Shown here: positions 5,110 through 6,336 of the stretch, piece after piece
How positions within the stretch are numbered: position 1 is the stretch's first letter
How the letters are laid out: each line of letters opens with the position of its first letter
Assembly (NCBI GenBank): GCA_002434335.1
Contig: DJJW01000054.1
Coordinates: 9,772-16,107, forward strand
Source of the DNA: Lachnoclostridium sp. UBA6558
GTDB taxonomy: Bacteria > Bacillota > Clostridia > Lachnospirales > Lachnospiraceae
Length of the DNA: 6,336 nucleotides
Direction of reading: 5' to 3'
Notes under the pieces: model-generated
The model's database searches: none
What the model saw: the letters and a program-made list of their open reading frames with translations, nothing else
Told to the model about the DNA's origin: nothing
Position numbers and translations under genes: made by a program

Positions 5110-6336
5110 TTATTTATTAAATCCTGACCTGATTATTTTCCATACCTGGATAAGAACAGAAGGAATAATAGCAAGCCCGTAGATCATCCCCATCTGATAG
5201 TTTGACAGTTTTGCAATTTCAAAAAGATTCTGCAGAAACGGAACAAACAATACAAGATTAAGGAAAATAATACCCGCTAAGAAAGCAAACAGGCTGTAGA
5301 TGTTCTTCTTAAACCCTATAGCAAAAATAGAAAGCTTGCTTCTGCAGTTAAATCCGTGGAAAAGTCTTGCCAGACACAGCGTAGCAAATGCCATGGTACT
5401 GGCAACTGCTTCTCCGCCGCCGGAAAGTCCGATATGAAAGGCAATCAGGGTACAAACAGCAATTAATCCCCCCTGTACTAAAAGCTTTGTCATAAATTCT
5501 TTGGAAAGAATACCAGCTTTGGGATCTCTGGGTTTCTCATCCAATAGATTCGCTTCCGGCGGTTCCATACCGATTGCAATGGCTGGCAGGGAGTCTGTTA
5601 ACAGGTTGATAAACAGCAGATGTACTGCATGAAAAGGTACGGGAAGTGCAAGAATACTTGTATAGAGTACACTTAATATACCTGCCATATTTCCGGAAAG
5701 CAGGAACTGAATCGCATTCTTAATATTTCTGAATACGTTTCGTCCATTTGCTACCGCTTTAATAATGGTTGCAAAATTGTCATCGGATAATATCATAGCT
5801 GCTGCATCTTTTGATACTTCAGTTCCTGTAATACCCATAGCAATACCGATATCCGCTTTTTTAAGTGCAGGAGCATCGTTGACACCATCACCTGTCATGG
5901 CAACAATATTACCTCTATTCTGCCATGCATTAACGATTCTGATTTTATTTTCCGGCGAAACTCTGGCGTATACTGATACGGAGGAAACTTTACTGTTAAG
6001 CTCTTCTTCTGAGAGAGCATCCAGTTCAACGCCTGTAAGTGCTATGTCACCTTCCTCATAAATACCGATCTGCTTCGCAATAGCAACTGCTGTCAGCTTA
6101 TGATCACCAGTAATCATAACCGGACGTATACCTGCTCTTTTCGCATCGGCAACAGCCATCTGAGACTCAACTCTCGGAGGATCTACCATGGAAATCAATC
6201 CAAGGAAAGTAAAGCCGTCTTCACTTTCTAGTTTCAGTGCATGCCCCTCTTCCACTTCTTTATAGGCAAATGCCAGTACACGAAGTCCTTCTTCGGAGAA
6301 CTCACGGTTCTTATTAAGTATTTTCTCTCTGTCTGC
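5110..6336 (-). CDS. Ca2+-transporting P-type ATPase, C-terminal part (5' end off window)
   Basis: The minus-strand frame is open from the right edge to TAA at 5110, giving 408 residues. The GTG at 6255 is internal. The visible part runs from the end of the nucleotide-binding domain through the P domain to the last membrane helices. It shows VDPPR (52-56), the MITGDH motif (74-79), the hinge TGDGVNDAPAL (148-158) and M5 to M10 (about 205-400). In M6, NLLTD (244-248) keeps the Asn, Thr and Asp of the SERCA Ca2+ site II. In M5 the Asn is kept (N216), but the position of SERCA Glu771 is Gly219. It therefore probably moves one Ca2+ per ATP, out of the cytoplasm, like plasma-membrane pumps. The phosphorylated DKTGT Asp and the M4 site lie outside the window. 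Mn2+ or another divalent ion cannot be excluded. A terminator follows directly. Confidence 0.93.
   Translation of the reverse strand, partial: ADREKILNKNREFSEEGLRVLAFAYKEVEEGHALKLESEDGFTFLGLISMVDPPRVESQMAVADAKRAGIRPVMITGDHKLTAVAIAKQIGIYEEGDIALTGVELDALSEEELNSKVSSVSVYARVSPENKIRIVNAWQNRGNIVAMTGDGVNDAPALKKADIGIAMGITGTEVSKDAAAMILSDDNFATIIKAVANGRNVFRNIKNAIQFLLSGNMAGILSVLYTSILALPVPFHAVHLLFINLLTDSLPAIAIGMEPPEANLLDEKPRDPKAGILSKEFMTKLLVQGGLIAVCTLIAFHIGLSGGGEAVASTMAFATLCLARLFHGFNCRSKLSIFAIGFKKNIYSLFAFLAGIIFLNLVLFVPFLQNLFEIAKLSNYQMGMIYGLAIIPSVLIQVWKIIRSGFNK

Noticed and set aside
5110..6255. GTG at 6255 as the start of a short ATPase
   Set aside because: The frame continues upstream with typical P-ATPase sequence (GLRVLAFAY) to the window edge, so this GTG is an internal Val codon.

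Overview
The window looks like chromosomal DNA of an anaerobic, AT-rich Gram-positive bacterium, most likely a plant-polysaccharide-using Lachnospiraceae member (Lachnoclostridium/Anaerocolumna type). The pointers are strong AGGAGG-type ribosome binding sites, a Thr-Pro linker in a secreted protein, a 7TM LytS/YesM-like sensor kinase and a eukaryotic-type Ca2+ P-ATPase. The placement rests on style and family content only, since no marker gene is present.

Layout. Bases 1-1810 (minus) carry most of a secreted DUF4874/DUF4832 protein, which has a putative TIM-barrel-like catalytic region, a Thr/Pro linker and a C-terminal CBM9/DOMON-like module cut by the left edge. A 457-nt divergent intergenic region (1811-2267) separates it from a complete YdeI/OmdA-family gene on the plus strand (2268-2783). 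That region holds probable promoters for both genes and several short repeats that may be operators. Convergent with the YdeI gene, only 20 nt away, is a complete 639-aa membrane sensor histidine kinase (2804-4723, minus) that starts at TTG. A 386-nt gap (4724-5109) follows, with a ~90-nt imperfect palindromic element near the kinase and a strong intrinsic terminator near the ATPase. Bases 5110-6336 (minus) are the C-terminal 408 codons of a Ca2+-transporting P-type ATPase whose beginning lies beyond the right edge.

How they fit together. The genes look like separate transcription units rather than one operon. The only plausible functional link is inferred: a kinase whose extracellular part resembles the jelly-roll sugar-binding domain of family 2 glycosidases sits near a secreted carbohydrate-related protein. 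No response regulator for the kinase is present. I see no tRNA, rRNA, CRISPR, transposase or phage gene. No clearly new multi-gene system is visible. The most unusual items are the kinase's sensor, the DUF4832 protein as a possible uncharacterised glycosidase, the palindromic element at 4784-4873, and the repeats in the divergent promoter region.
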